Assembly (NCBI GenBank): GCA_964552195.1
Contig: CAZKFM010000001.1
Span: 248,001 to 312,000, forward strand
DNA from: CAZKAP01 sp964552195
GTDB taxonomy: Bacteria > Bacteroidota > Bacteroidia > Flavobacteriales > Flavobacteriaceae
Direction: 5' to 3'
DNA length: 64,000 nt
Part shown: one piece after another, positions 1 through 8,888 of the stretch
Layout: each line of letters starts with the position of its first letter
Numbering within the stretch: the first letter of the stretch is position 1
The notes under the pieces: model-generated
Seen by the model: only the letters and a program-made list of their open reading frames with translations
Database searches by the model: none
Told to the model about the DNA's origin: nothing
Position numbers and translations under genes: made by a program

Positions 1-65
1 CACTCCGGTTAATTTTTTGGGGGTTTAGTTAATGTTATCATAAGAACAAGGCCGCCCGTAAGCCG

Positions 66-73
66 CACTTTTG
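66..73 (+). promoter_or_regulatory. Weak candidate -7 promoter element
   Basis: CACTTTTG matches the Bacteroidota -7 consensus TAnnTTTG at all but the first position and lies 26 bases before the ATG of the first TonB receptor. I see no convincing -33 TTG at the usual spacing, and there is no Shine-Dalgarno sequence. The rest of bases 1-99 carries no gene I can support. Confidence 0.35.
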
Positions 74-99
74 TAGAGCTAAAATTAAAACTCTGCAAA

Positions 100-3000
100 A
101 TGAAAAAACTACTTACGTTTTTGGTCCTGGCACTGTCTGCGGCAACGCTGTGGTCCCAGGGTGTAACGACCGCCTCCATGGGTGGTCAGATTACAGATGC
201 ATCCGGTGAGCCTCTTCCCGGTGCGAGTGTAGTCGTAACCCACTTACCTTCCGGTACCGTATATGGTGCCGCGGCGGATTTTGACGGATACTACCGTGTA
301 TCAGGTCTGCGACCCGGTGGTCCCTACAAAGTCGCTATTACCTACCTGGGCTACACAGACTTCATGCGCGAAGGCATCTTTATTCAGTTGGGGGAAAACT
401 TCCGGGTAAGCCCCAAGCTCCAGGAAAATGCCACTGCCTTGGAAGAGGTTGTGCTGACTGGTGAAGGCGGGACGGGTATATTTTCAGTCGATAAGACGGG
501 TTCTGAAACACTGATCAACCTCCGAACCATCCAAACAGTACCTGCGGCTTCCCGCTCTGTTGCTGATTTCGTTCGATTGACTCCTCAAGCACGTTTGACT
601 GAGGGAACTGATGGATTTTCTATTTCCCTTGGTGGTGCTAACAATCGATACAATGCGATTTACATCGACGGTGCAGTAAACAATGATGTGTTTGGTCTCG
701 CTGGTTCGGGTACTAACGGAGGTCAAACGGGTGTTAATCCGTTCTCAGTGGATGCCATCGAATCTTTCCAGGTACAGCTCTCCCCCTATGATGTTAAAAT
801 CGGTGGTTTCGCGGGTGGTGCGATTAACGCGATTACCCGTTCCGGAACCAACGAATGGGAAGGTTCCGCTTACTACTTCCTGCGCAACCAGGACCTGGCA
901 GGTAAGACGCCTGTTAACCTGTCCGGAAACGATGAGCGCGAGAAACTTGACGAATTTACGGCTGAAACCTACGGTGTTCGCATCGGTGGACCCATCATCA
1001 AGGACAAGCTGTTTTTCTTTGTGAATTACGAGCGTCAGGACGATGAGATTCCGCTTCCTTTTAACACCGATGAGTACAACGGTGACTCCCGTACTCGACT
1101 GGGCGAGCTCTCCAGCTTCCTGCAGTCCAATTACAACTACAACCCAGGAGCAGCTGGAAGCCAGATTAGAACGCTGGAGTCCGACAAGCTGACCTGGAAG
1201 CTGGACTGGAACCTATCGGATCGCAACAAGGTCTCCCTTCGCCACAGTTATGTGGGTGCCGAGAACCTGGAGTCCAGAGGTAGTAGTCAGGGTTTCATTG
1301 GGTTTGAAAACGGTTCCGAGTTCTTCGAGACTACCACCAACTCCTTCGCCCTGGAATGGAACTACAACGGTAACAAGACCGCGAATAGTATGATTATCGG
1401 TTATACCCGAGTTCGCGACGACCGTGATCCTTTCGGAGATCCCTTCCCAACCGTTCAGATTCAGGATGGTAACGGAAACATACAGTTCGGAGCCGAGCGA
1501 TTCTCTACGGCCAACCTGCTGGACCAGGATATCTTTACGTTCACCAACAATTTCGAGATATACTCCGGTAAGCACACCATCACCCTGGGTACGCACAACG
1601 AATACTCACAGGTAAAGAACCTGTTCTTCGCCTCTAACTTTGGATACTATGTATTCGATAGCCTGGATTCCTTTCTGGCTTCAGGTCCTAACAACATCGT
1701 AGGACTGGAAGACTACCAGAAGGGCTATTCTCTGGTCGGCGATGGAACCGTAGGTGACGAGTCTGCCGGTGCCGCAGAATTCGACATCCTGCAGCTCGGT
1801 TTCTACGTACAGGACGAAGTTCAATTTTCCGATAAGTTCAAGTTAAACGCAGGTATCCGTGTAGACTTCCCGATCTGGTCTGACGGTCCAGTCAATAACG
1901 ACTTTAACAACCGTACTATTCCTCTGCTGGAAGCGGCTGGTAAGGACCTGCAGGGAGCCCTCGTAGGCCAGGGACCACGCACACAGGCTCACGTTTCTCC
2001 CCGTGTTGGTTTCAACTGGGACGTATTCGGTGACCGTTCTACACAGATACGTGGTGGTTTTGGTATCTTCACCTCCCGCATGCCTCTAGTATGGCCAGGT
2101 GGTACCTACAACAACAACGGTATTACTGGTGGATTCGCCGCCGACTTCAACACTACCATAACCGGTTTTACCGGAGATATTAATGATTCTCCTGTGAATG
2201 TTGAGCCCGGCACCGGGGGTACTGGTGGTAATATCGATATCATCTCTAAGGATTTCAAACTGCCACAAATCTTCAAGTACAGCCTGGGTATCGACCAGAG
2301 GCTGCCACTTTGGGACTTGATTCTTACCAGTGACATCGAATTCGGAGATTGGATCCAGAATATTTTTTACGAACAGCTGAATATCCGCGATGCGGAGCGC
2401 AATCTGGTAGGAGCCGATAACCGACCTGTATACAACCGTTTCGAGCGCATCGATCCCGATTACAGTGCTGTTTATCTGCTGTCCAATACTGGAGAGGGCC
2501 GTACATTCAGCTCTACAGTAACACTGACTAAGCCGTTCTCTAATGGATTCACAGGGTTCGTTTCCTGGAACTTCAACAGTGCTTACGACGTTTTCCCGGG
2601 AACTTCTTCTCAAAACAGTTCGCAGTGGAGAAACCTGAATACTGTTAATGGAAAGAACGCCAATCCCGGCCTTACTCGATCCGATTTCTACGGTGGTCAC
2701 CGCTGGCTGGCTAATGCTTCATACCAGTTTAAGTGGAGTGAAAACGTTAAGACCACAATTGGTTTAACGTACGAAGGCGCTCAATCTAGTAGGGTTTCTT
2801 ATAACTACCGTGAGGGAACAGATCTGCTAAACGACGACTCTCGTGACAATGCCCTGATCTACATTCCAAGGAATGAATCGGAGATTAATCTGGTGGATCG
2901 TGAAATCCGAGGTGAGCTGGTTACCGCTGCCGAGCAGTGGTCCGCCTTGGATGCCTATATCGAGAGTAACGATTACCTCAGCGGACGACGCGGAGATTAC

Positions 3001-3336
3001 GCCGAGCGTAATGGAGATCGTGGTGCCTGGAGCCATGTGGTGGACTTCAAGCTGCTACAGGATTTCAGCATCAACGTAGGAGGTAAGAAGAATACCCTGC
3101 AGCTTTCTGCGGATATCTTCAACTTCACCAACCTGCTGAATAAGGAATGGGGACAGCGCAACTTCATCCCCTCTGAGGTAGGTCTTATTCAGACCGTATC
3201 ACGAGGAAATGCCACTACACCTCCATCCTTCTTCTTTGACCCCAACACGCCCAGTACCATTCGTCGAATCGACGACAACGGTATTCAGAGCTCGCGTTGG
3301 CAAGCTCAGATAGGTGTAAGGTACATCTTCAACTAA
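100..3336 (+). CDS. TonB-dependent receptor, Oar-like, with carboxypeptidase-regulatory domain
   Basis: Outer-membrane active-transport or surface protein of 1078 residues. The N-terminus is a Sec signal peptide ending near residue 20 (ALSAATLWSQ). It is followed by a carboxypeptidase-D-regulatory-like beta-sandwich at about residues 27-115 (GQITDASGEPLPGASVVV) and a plug at about 140-260 (IYIDGAVNNDVFG; NAITRSGTNEWEGSAYYFLR). A long beta-barrel ends in an aromatic final strand (QIGVRYIFN). The NAITRSGTNEW signature and large size fit the Oar/cell-surface subgroup rather than SusC, and no SusD partner lies next to it. The transported substrate cannot be read from the sequence. It appears monocistronic: a weak promoter lies upstream and a strong terminator directly downstream. 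Confidence 0.9.
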   Translation: MKKLLTFLVLALSAATLWSQGVTTASMGGQITDASGEPLPGASVVVTHLPSGTVYGAAADFDGYYRVSGLRPGGPYKVAITYLGYTDFMREGIFIQLGENFRVSPKLQENATALEEVVLTGEGGTGIFSVDKTGSETLINLRTIQTVPAASRSVADFVRLTPQARLTEGTDGFSISLGGANNRYNAIYIDGAVNNDVFGLAGSGTNGGQTGVNPFSVDAIESFQVQLSPYDVKIGGFAGGAINAITRSGTNEWEGSAYYFLRNQDLAGKTPVNLSGNDEREKLDEFTAETYGVRIGGPIIKDKLFFFVNYERQDDEIPLPFNTDEYNGDSRTRLGELSSFLQSNYNYNPGAAGSQIRTLESDKLTWKLDWNLSDRNKVSLRHSYVGAENLESRGSSQGFIGFENGSEFFETTTNSFALEWNYNGNKTANSMIIGYTRVRDDRDPFGDPFPTVQIQDGNGNIQFGAERFSTANLLDQDIFTFTNNFEIYSGKHTITLGTHNEYSQVKNLFFASNFGYYVFDSLDSFLASGPNNIVGLEDYQKGYSLVGDGTVGDESAGAAEFDILQLGFYVQDEVQFSDKFKLNAGIRVDFPIWSDGPVNNDFNNRTIPLLEAAGKDLQGALVGQGPRTQAHVSPRVGFNWDVFGDRSTQIRGGFGIFTSRMPLVWPGGTYNNNGITGGFAADFNTTITGFTGDINDSPVNVEPGTGGTGGNIDIISKDFKLPQIFKYSLGIDQRLPLWDLILTSDIEFGDWIQNIFYEQLNIRDAERNLVGADNRPVYNRFERIDPDYSAVYLLSNTGEGRTFSSTVTLTKPFSNGFTGFVSWNFNSAYDVFPGTSSQNSSQWRNLNTVNGKNANPGLTRSDFYGGHRWLANASYQFKWSENVKTTIGLTYEGAQSSRVSYNYREGTDLLNDDSRDNALIYIPRNESEINLVDREIRGELVTAAEQWSALDAYIESNDYLSGRRGDYAERNGDRGAWSHVVDFKLLQDFSINVGGKKNTLQLSADIFNFTNLLNKEWGQRNFIPSEVGLIQTVSRGNATTPPSFFFDPNTPSTIRRIDDNGIQSSRWQAQIGVRYIFN

Positions 3337-3361
3337 GATTAATTAGTCACACTACCTATAG

Positions 3362-3400
3362 AACCCCGGTCGCCTTCAGGCGACCGGGGTTTTCTTTTTT
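3362..3400 (+). terminator. Strong intrinsic terminator after the first TonB receptor
   Basis: A 13-bp perfect stem (AACCCCGGTCGCC / GGCGACCGGGGTT) with a TTCA loop is followed by TTCTTTTTT. It ends the receptor transcript 26 bases past the stop codon. Confidence 0.93.
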
Positions 3401-3471
3401 TATCAGGCGATTCTGTCCGGTCCATACTGGCCTCGGGCCTAAGGGAATTGTATCTTTAGGGCCTAAAAAAA

Positions 3472-3924
3472 ATGAATATGGATTTGGTTAAGACCCTGCA
3501 GACCGTGCACTCCACCCTGGCCTATGTCGCCCTGTTCGTACTGGTGATTGCCGTAATCAATGCATTTATCGGCTGGTTGGGTAAACGGGAGTACACGCTC
3601 CACAAGGATTTGCGAATCAGTTTGTTTGCCCTCATTTTCGCTCATTTGCAGCTGGTAATCGGGCTGATCGTTTACTTCGTATCTCCCAACGGCTTCAGTG
3701 CCCTACAGAGTATGTCCATAGGAGACATGAGTCCTGTGGTTCGTCAACTGGCACTCGAACACCCCACCACTAACATACTGGCAATCGCATTTATCACCCT
3801 GGGCTGGTCCCGACATAAGCGAATGACCGTGGATGCGATGAAGTTTCGCTCCCTGGCCCTGCTCTACGGCTCCGGTCTGTTGCTGATCCTATCCCGCATA
3901 CCCTGGGATCGCTGGTTCTCCTGA
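3472..3924 (+). CDS. Small four-helix membrane protein (cytochrome-b-like family of Bacteroidota)
   Basis: A 150-residue integral membrane protein with four predicted helices, at about residues 13-35, 46-70, 98-114 and 125-142. Histidines lie at or near helix ends (H13, H44, H57, H96), which is why homologues are often labelled cytochrome b-like; haem binding is not demonstrated here. The ATG lies just after an AT-rich stretch with TATCTTTA (3451-3458), one mismatch from the -7 consensus. An in-frame second ATG two codons later is equally possible as start. Its 3' end overlaps the convergent nuclease gene by 61 bases. Function unknown. Confidence 0.7.
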   Translation: MNMDLVKTLQTVHSTLAYVALFVLVIAVINAFIGWLGKREYTLHKDLRISLFALIFAHLQLVIGLIVYFVSPNGFSALQSMSIGDMSPVVRQLALEHPTTNILAIAFITLGWSRHKRMTVDAMKFRSLALLYGSGLLLILSRIPWDRWFS

Positions 3925-4955
3925 GCATAAGTCCATTGTAGTAGTATGTACACCGGAAAGTGGTCGCTGTAGCCTCCCCGGTAACTGCCGTACGAATAGG
4001 TGCGCTTCGGACTACCCTCTAAAGGGCCTTCCCGCTCCTTGAGGAAGGGCGGGGCATATATGCCCGCACCCTGGTAGGTCCATCCCTGCTCTGCTTCTTT
4101 CAGGTCCATGCTGATGAGAATCTGATCGTATAACTGCCATTGGCTATTGTGGGCAAGGGTACCCCGTCCCATTTGGTAAGCCCTGCGGTAGGGGTTGTAC
4201 AACCGTTCCTCTTCGGGGGCTGAACGTGCCCTGCGTTTGTCTTTACACAAGCTCGACAGCGCAAGCAATGAAGGGTCATTCGGGTTGTCGTTGAGGTCCC
4301 CCATGACCGCTATCTTAGCACTGGCATCTACTTCCTGTATGGAATCCACTATTTCACATACCCGTTCAGCGGCCTGCATTCTATGATTCCGGCTCCTGCG
4401 GATACCTCCGCTTCGCGATGGCCAATGGTTAACCACTACATACATGGGATCTCCCTGGAGTATGCCATGGACAACGAGGATATCACGAGTATATTTTCGG
4501 TATCCTTCAGCGGTTCGAAGCAACAGCCGGTGTGCATTCCAGTGCAGAGGCCTGAAGTCCTTTTTTAAGTAGAGGACTGCGACATCTATGCCCCGCCTGT
4601 CCGGAGAATCGTGATGGATAATGCCGAACCGGTATTTTCTCAATTGTGTCTTGGAAAGCAGGTCCCTCAGTACACGGTGGTTTTCGACTTCGCAAACGCC
4701 TATTACAGAAGGAAACTTTCCGAGATCAGCGGCAAGCCTACCTAAGGCATGACTTAGGTTACGGAGTTTGCGATCGTACCGAATCCGGGTCCAAGACTGC
4801 CGACCATCCGGGGTCCAATCCCCATCCCAGATGGTGCTATCTCTCCTTGTATCGAAAAGGTTCTCCAGATTGTAAAACGCCAGTATGCTTTGATCCTGAC
4901 CAAATAGCGGGCAGCAGAGGAGAAGGGTAAGCAGGGCAGGGAAGAGTGCTTTCAT
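3864..4955 (-). CDS. Secreted endonuclease/exonuclease/phosphatase-family protein
   Basis: A 363-residue enzyme of the EEP superfamily (DNase I/exonuclease III fold), exported by a signal peptide (MKALFPALLTLLLCCPLFGQ). Family landmarks are visible: FYNLENLFD near the N-terminus (metal-binding Asn and neighbours), GVCEVEN with the metal-binding Glu, VVNHWPSR, GDLNDNP, and the C-terminal SDHFP containing the general-base His. Substrate could be DNA, RNA or a phosphoester; the FYNLENLFD class is annotated as extracellular nuclease-like in Bacteroidota. It is transcribed divergently from the TonB receptor and DUF5689 lipoprotein next door, which suggests a joint role in surface nucleic-acid or phosphate scavenging (inference). 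Its last 20 codons overlap the convergent membrane-protein gene. Confidence 0.85.
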   Translation of the reverse strand: MKALFPALLTLLLCCPLFGQDQSILAFYNLENLFDTRRDSTIWDGDWTPDGRQSWTRIRYDRKLRNLSHALGRLAADLGKFPSVIGVCEVENHRVLRDLLSKTQLRKYRFGIIHHDSPDRRGIDVAVLYLKKDFRPLHWNAHRLLLRTAEGYRKYTRDILVVHGILQGDPMYVVVNHWPSRSGGIRRSRNHRMQAAERVCEIVDSIQEVDASAKIAVMGDLNDNPNDPSLLALSSLCKDKRRARSAPEEERLYNPYRRAYQMGRGTLAHNSQWQLYDQILISMDLKEAEQGWTYQGAGIYAPPFLKEREGPLEGSPKRTYSYGSYRGGYSDHFPVYILLQWTYAQENQRSQGMRDRISNRPEP

Positions 4956-5037
4956 ATACCTGCGAAGCTATGTGGGTAGTCTGCATGGAACAGGCAGGAT
5001 GCGGTAATAGTTTAGCGGCACTAAATCCACAATCATT

Positions 5038-7509
5038 ATGGGCCGAGTCCTGCTTCTTTGCTGGATGATACTGTTCGCTTTCCGGGTCAGCCCTCAAACC
5101 GAAGATGAAGGATTATTTGACTGGGAGGTGCAGGAAGAACTCAGGAATACGGATGGCCTGGGGGGAAACTGGCAACCGCTGTTACAACCCTCAGCCGATC
5201 GCTTTACGCAGACCTCGAGATTTGAGTTCAGTCAGCTGTATTTCAACAATCGCGGCCTGGACCGTCGATTAGTGTCCTCCTACTTTAACGGATTCCCGAT
5301 GAACGATCCCTTTCAGGGTGGGGCGCGCTGGCAACTTTGGTCATCACTTTACGACTGGAATCGCGACGGCCGTGCATATAGCGGTCCAAGGCCTGATAAA
5401 TGGGGCGCATCTGGAGCAGGAGGCTCCGAGTGGGTGGAAGCCAGCCTGGATCGACAACGCTCGGGTACGCACCTCAGGGCATCCGTCTCCAATCTCAATG
5501 TGCAGGGCAGTGTCCGTTACCGACGCATCGGCTATTCCGAGAAACGCAAGTATTTATATGGAGTACAGGCGGGGGTAGGGGCGGCCCGGAGCGGATACCG
5601 GGAAGGTACTCCACGTCGGGACACCCGGATCTTCCTGGGGGTAAGACCAGGCGGCGATACGGTGCGTACCTGGGAGGCCGTATTCATTCATCAGCATTCC
5701 TTCCGCAGCGGCACTTCTCCCCTCACCGAGGAGACCGCGAGGCTGGCTGGAGCGACCTATAATCCGAATTGGGGACTGGACGAGGGCCGAATGCGATCGG
5801 CTGCTCCCCGGAGTAGTCGAATCAGTTTCGGCTCTTTCCGGCTACAGGGATCCCGGGCCAGCTGCAACTGGGAACTGGGCTGGGCAGGCTTGATGGAATC
5901 GAATCGAAGGGGCCGCCTGGGATATCGGAATGCCCCGAGTCCCCGGCCGGATTATTACCGCTACCTGCCTTCTTACTATATGCAGCGGTCGTTTTACCCC
6001 ATCGCGGGTATCCCTGCCCTGGAGGGAGCCTTTCTCCAGGACCGACAGATCGACTGGAAACGCCTGAGATTTATAAATTCCCTGGGCGGACCCGCCTCTC
6101 CCGCCTCGTATTTCCTATATGATCAGGTAGTTCGTACCCGCGAAGGCCAATTCTCCGCGAGAATTTCTTCCCGTGAGGAAGGCACGAATTCGGATTGGAG
6201 TTTAGGGCTGAACAGCAGCTGGACCACTCAGAGTCACTTCGGTGAACTCATCGATACCCTGGGCGCCCCATACGTGCTGAATAGCGATTCCTTTTCGGGC
6301 CGATCCTATGACCTCTACGGTGAAGAAAGGAGACGGGCAGGCGACCGATTCCAGCACGACCTGAAAATGAACTTCGCGCAATTGGGCCTTTCCGCCTATC
6401 TCCAGAAGCGGTTCGGAGGACTTGTAGTGAAGCTAGCCGGACGTATGCAAGCCGCTCTGACCCGGAGGGACGAAGGCCTGAACAATGCATTATTCCCGGA
6501 ATCTTCCGGACTGCCATCCCAAACATTCCGTCAGTGGGGAGCGCAGCTGATATCCACGCTGAGCTGGAGAATGAACCACAGAAATTATCTGGATTTAACC
6601 CTGCATACAGAAAAGATGCTGCTCCCTGGCAGGCAGCTCTTCCCTTTTCCGGAGTACAGCAGTCGTAGTTATCCGATCCTCAATACCCCCTTTACCCATG
6701 CACTGGACCTGACTTATCATATCCGCTGGCCCGAACTGAATGGGCGCATAAGCGGATTTGGAGCCCTGTTGAGCGATGAAAGATCCACGAGGATACAGTA
6801 TGTAAGAACCGTGGAAGGCGCTGCCCTGGTGAATGAATTCATATACGGACTAGGTCAGGTTCATGTGGGTCTGGAAGGAGGGGTGGATTGGGAAGTGATT
6901 CCGGATGTCACCCTGTATACGGCCTTTTCCCTGGGGGACTACCGGTATTCCGGTTCTGCGCGGGGATGGCTGTATCCACTCCCGGGTATCGAAACAACCA
7001 ACCAGGCGGATTGGAATCTGGGGACAATTCCCATGGAGGGGATCAAGGTAGCCGGAAGCCCCCAACGGGCCTGGTCCATGGGAGTATACCTCAGGCATTT
7101 CGGCGAGTGGAGGGTTGGCCTATCCATGAATCATTTCTCCGGGAATTACCTCAGTCCATCCCTGATCCGCAGAAGTGAACTATTTGTGCGGGAATGGCAG
7201 CCCCTCACCAAAACCGATGCTGCATTGGAACGGTCCCGTTTTCATCAGGAGTTGCTGCCTTCGGCATTTCTCATCCGTGCCTCAATCGGCAGGTCGTTTA
7301 GAAGCGAATCGGGTTATTACAGCCTTTACTTTTCGGTTTCGAATCTACTGAATGAGAGTTTCCGCACTGGAGGATTCGAACAGGGCCGGCTCGGCTCCCT
7401 GGCCGAATGGGCAGAGGACCGATATAGCGGTCATCCGGTTTTCGGACCCCGGTTTTGGTACGGACCGGGACGAACGTTTTCAATTTCTCTCAGATATAGT
7501 CATCCATAA
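5038..7509 (+). CDS. TonB-dependent receptor-like outer-membrane barrel protein
   Basis: An 823-residue outer-membrane protein with a short signal peptide (cleavage near VSPQ). Unlike the other receptors here it has no carboxypeptidase-regulatory domain and starts almost directly with a plug-like segment (FSQLYFNNRGLDRRLVSSYF; NGFPMNDPFQGG). The rest is long alternating aromatic/hydrophilic barrel strands ending in FSISLRYSHP. The plug lacks some classical signatures, so transport by TonB is likely but not certain. The stop is nine bases from the ATG of the DUF5689 lipoprotein, so the two are surely co-transcribed. The secreted nuclease is divergent across 82 bases. Confidence 0.8.
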   Translation: MGRVLLLCWMILFAFRVSPQTEDEGLFDWEVQEELRNTDGLGGNWQPLLQPSADRFTQTSRFEFSQLYFNNRGLDRRLVSSYFNGFPMNDPFQGGARWQLWSSLYDWNRDGRAYSGPRPDKWGASGAGGSEWVEASLDRQRSGTHLRASVSNLNVQGSVRYRRIGYSEKRKYLYGVQAGVGAARSGYREGTPRRDTRIFLGVRPGGDTVRTWEAVFIHQHSFRSGTSPLTEETARLAGATYNPNWGLDEGRMRSAAPRSSRISFGSFRLQGSRASCNWELGWAGLMESNRRGRLGYRNAPSPRPDYYRYLPSYYMQRSFYPIAGIPALEGAFLQDRQIDWKRLRFINSLGGPASPASYFLYDQVVRTREGQFSARISSREEGTNSDWSLGLNSSWTTQSHFGELIDTLGAPYVLNSDSFSGRSYDLYGEERRRAGDRFQHDLKMNFAQLGLSAYLQKRFGGLVVKLAGRMQAALTRRDEGLNNALFPESSGLPSQTFRQWGAQLISTLSWRMNHRNYLDLTLHTEKMLLPGRQLFPFPEYSSRSYPILNTPFTHALDLTYHIRWPELNGRISGFGALLSDERSTRIQYVRTVEGAALVNEFIYGLGQVHVGLEGGVDWEVIPDVTLYTAFSLGDYRYSGSARGWLYPLPGIETTNQADWNLGTIPMEGIKVAGSPQRAWSMGVYLRHFGEWRVGLSMNHFSGNYLSPSLIRRSELFVREWQPLTKTDAALERSRFHQELLPSAFLIRASIGRSFRSESGYYSLYFSVSNLLNESFRTGGFEQGRLGSLAEWAEDRYSGHPVFGPRFWYGPGRTFSISLRYSHP

Positions 7510-7518
7510 ATACTACAT

Positions 7519-8886
7519 ATGCCTACAAAACCCTTGTTACCGTTTCAACTACTTAGTGCGTTAATGCTTTTAATGATTGCCTGCTCCTGCACTTCCGACG
7601 GATCCGCTGTACTATCAGGCTGTGGTGAAGCCAACGTGCAGTTGGTAAGCAGTTCGATACTGGCCGACCAGCTTACCGCGGGAACCACGATTTTCGAACA
7701 AGCCTGGCATGTCGAGGGCCGGGTCATTTCTTCCGACGAGTGGGGTAACTTCTACCGGGAAATCTACCTGCAGGATCCCGAGGGAGTGGGTCCTGTCCTC
7801 GTTCTACATACGGACCTGCTCGAATCCCATAAAGCCTATCCGGTGGGTTCACTGCTCAGGCTATCGTTACAGGGAGCCTGTGTTCGGAAAAGTGATGGCC
7901 TGCTGCACATTGGTGCTGTCGAGGAAGTCTTTGGCAATCCGGTTCTCGGACCCATACCCGCGCCCCTGCTGGGAGAATACATACCGGAAGGATGCGTACA
8001 ACCGGGTGATCCCGTGGTTGAAAGCCTCAATGTATCTGAACTAACCCAGGTAAAACCGGGTAAACTGGTACGACTGGACAGTGTGCAGTTTTCTCCCGAT
8101 GCAGTCGGCTTGCCCTTCGCGACAACCGGAGTGGACAGTCGCCTTCAACTCGAGGATTGTAACGGAGCCGTTGCGAGCTTTTTTACCAGTGGTTACGCCG
8201 ATTTCAGAGACCAGTTGGTGCCCTCCGAATCGCTGAGCATCACGGGGGTACTCCTGCCCGGGGACGATGCCGCGCAGATCGCTGTTCGAAGCTGGGAGGA
8301 CATCGGCATCCTGGACGGCCGTTGCGATCCGGGGCCCAATCTGGAAGTGGCGAATGAGCTCCTGATCACCGAAGTCGCTGATCCCGAAAACCTGCCTGCG
8401 GCGCGTTTTGTGGAGTTGCAGAATCCTACCGATCAGAGGGTGCGTTTGGACGGCTGGAGCCTCGAGCGCTACACCAATGACGCACTTGAACCGGGATCCA
8501 TATACGAACTGGATGGGTTCGTCCTGGAGCCTTTGGCCTTGTTGGTCATCGCAAGGGATAGTAGCGTTTTCAGGCAGACCTATGGGTTTGCGCCGGAGGA
8601 TGAGGCCGGTCGGAATAGCGTAGCAGACTCCAACGGGGACGACAACCTGCTACTGCGGAAGCCGGATGGCAGCATAGCCGATCTTCTGGGTCGTATAGGG
8701 GAAGACGGGAGTGGGACCGACCACGAATTCGAAGATGGACGCGCATACCGCAAGGTGGAGATCAACAGCGGAAATGGAGTTTTCGATGCATCAGAATGGA
8801 TATTCTGGAACGATACCGGGGCCTCGGGTACACTCAATCTGCCGCAGCAAGCCCCACAGGATTACGATCCCGGAGAGCGAAACTAA
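7519..8886 (+). CDS. DUF5689 / lamin-tail domain lipoprotein
   Basis: A 455-residue lipoprotein: the signal peptide ends in a lipobox (LMIACSC). Residues about 30-250 resemble DUF5689 (an OB-fold-like segment, VEGRVISSDEWGNFYREIYL, with a repeat after GRLVRLDSVQF-type text). Residues about 280-400 form a lamin-tail (LTD) domain, seen as LLITEVADPENLPAARFVEL followed by LDGWSLERY. LTD domains commonly sit on secreted nucleases and surface proteins. It follows the TonB-like receptor by nine bases and probably serves as its surface-exposed accessory subunit, in the way SusD-type lipoproteins cap SusC channels, although it is not a SusD homologue. Ligand unknown. Confidence 0.8.
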   Translation: MPTKPLLPFQLLSALMLLMIACSCTSDGSAVLSGCGEANVQLVSSSILADQLTAGTTIFEQAWHVEGRVISSDEWGNFYREIYLQDPEGVGPVLVLHTDLLESHKAYPVGSLLRLSLQGACVRKSDGLLHIGAVEEVFGNPVLGPIPAPLLGEYIPEGCVQPGDPVVESLNVSELTQVKPGKLVRLDSVQFSPDAVGLPFATTGVDSRLQLEDCNGAVASFFTSGYADFRDQLVPSESLSITGVLLPGDDAAQIAVRSWEDIGILDGRCDPGPNLEVANELLITEVADPENLPAARFVELQNPTDQRVRLDGWSLERYTNDALEPGSIYELDGFVLEPLALLVIARDSSVFRQTYGFAPEDEAGRNSVADSNGDDNLLLRKPDGSIADLLGRIGEDGSGTDHEFEDGRAYRKVEINSGNGVFDASEWIFWNDTGASGTLNLPQQAPQDYDPGERN

Positions 8887-8888
8887 AA

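Noticed and set aside
2086..2700. A 204-codon minus-strand frame inside the first TonB receptor
   Set aside because: It has no recognisable motif or signal, lies wholly within a well-supported gene, and no promoter precedes it.
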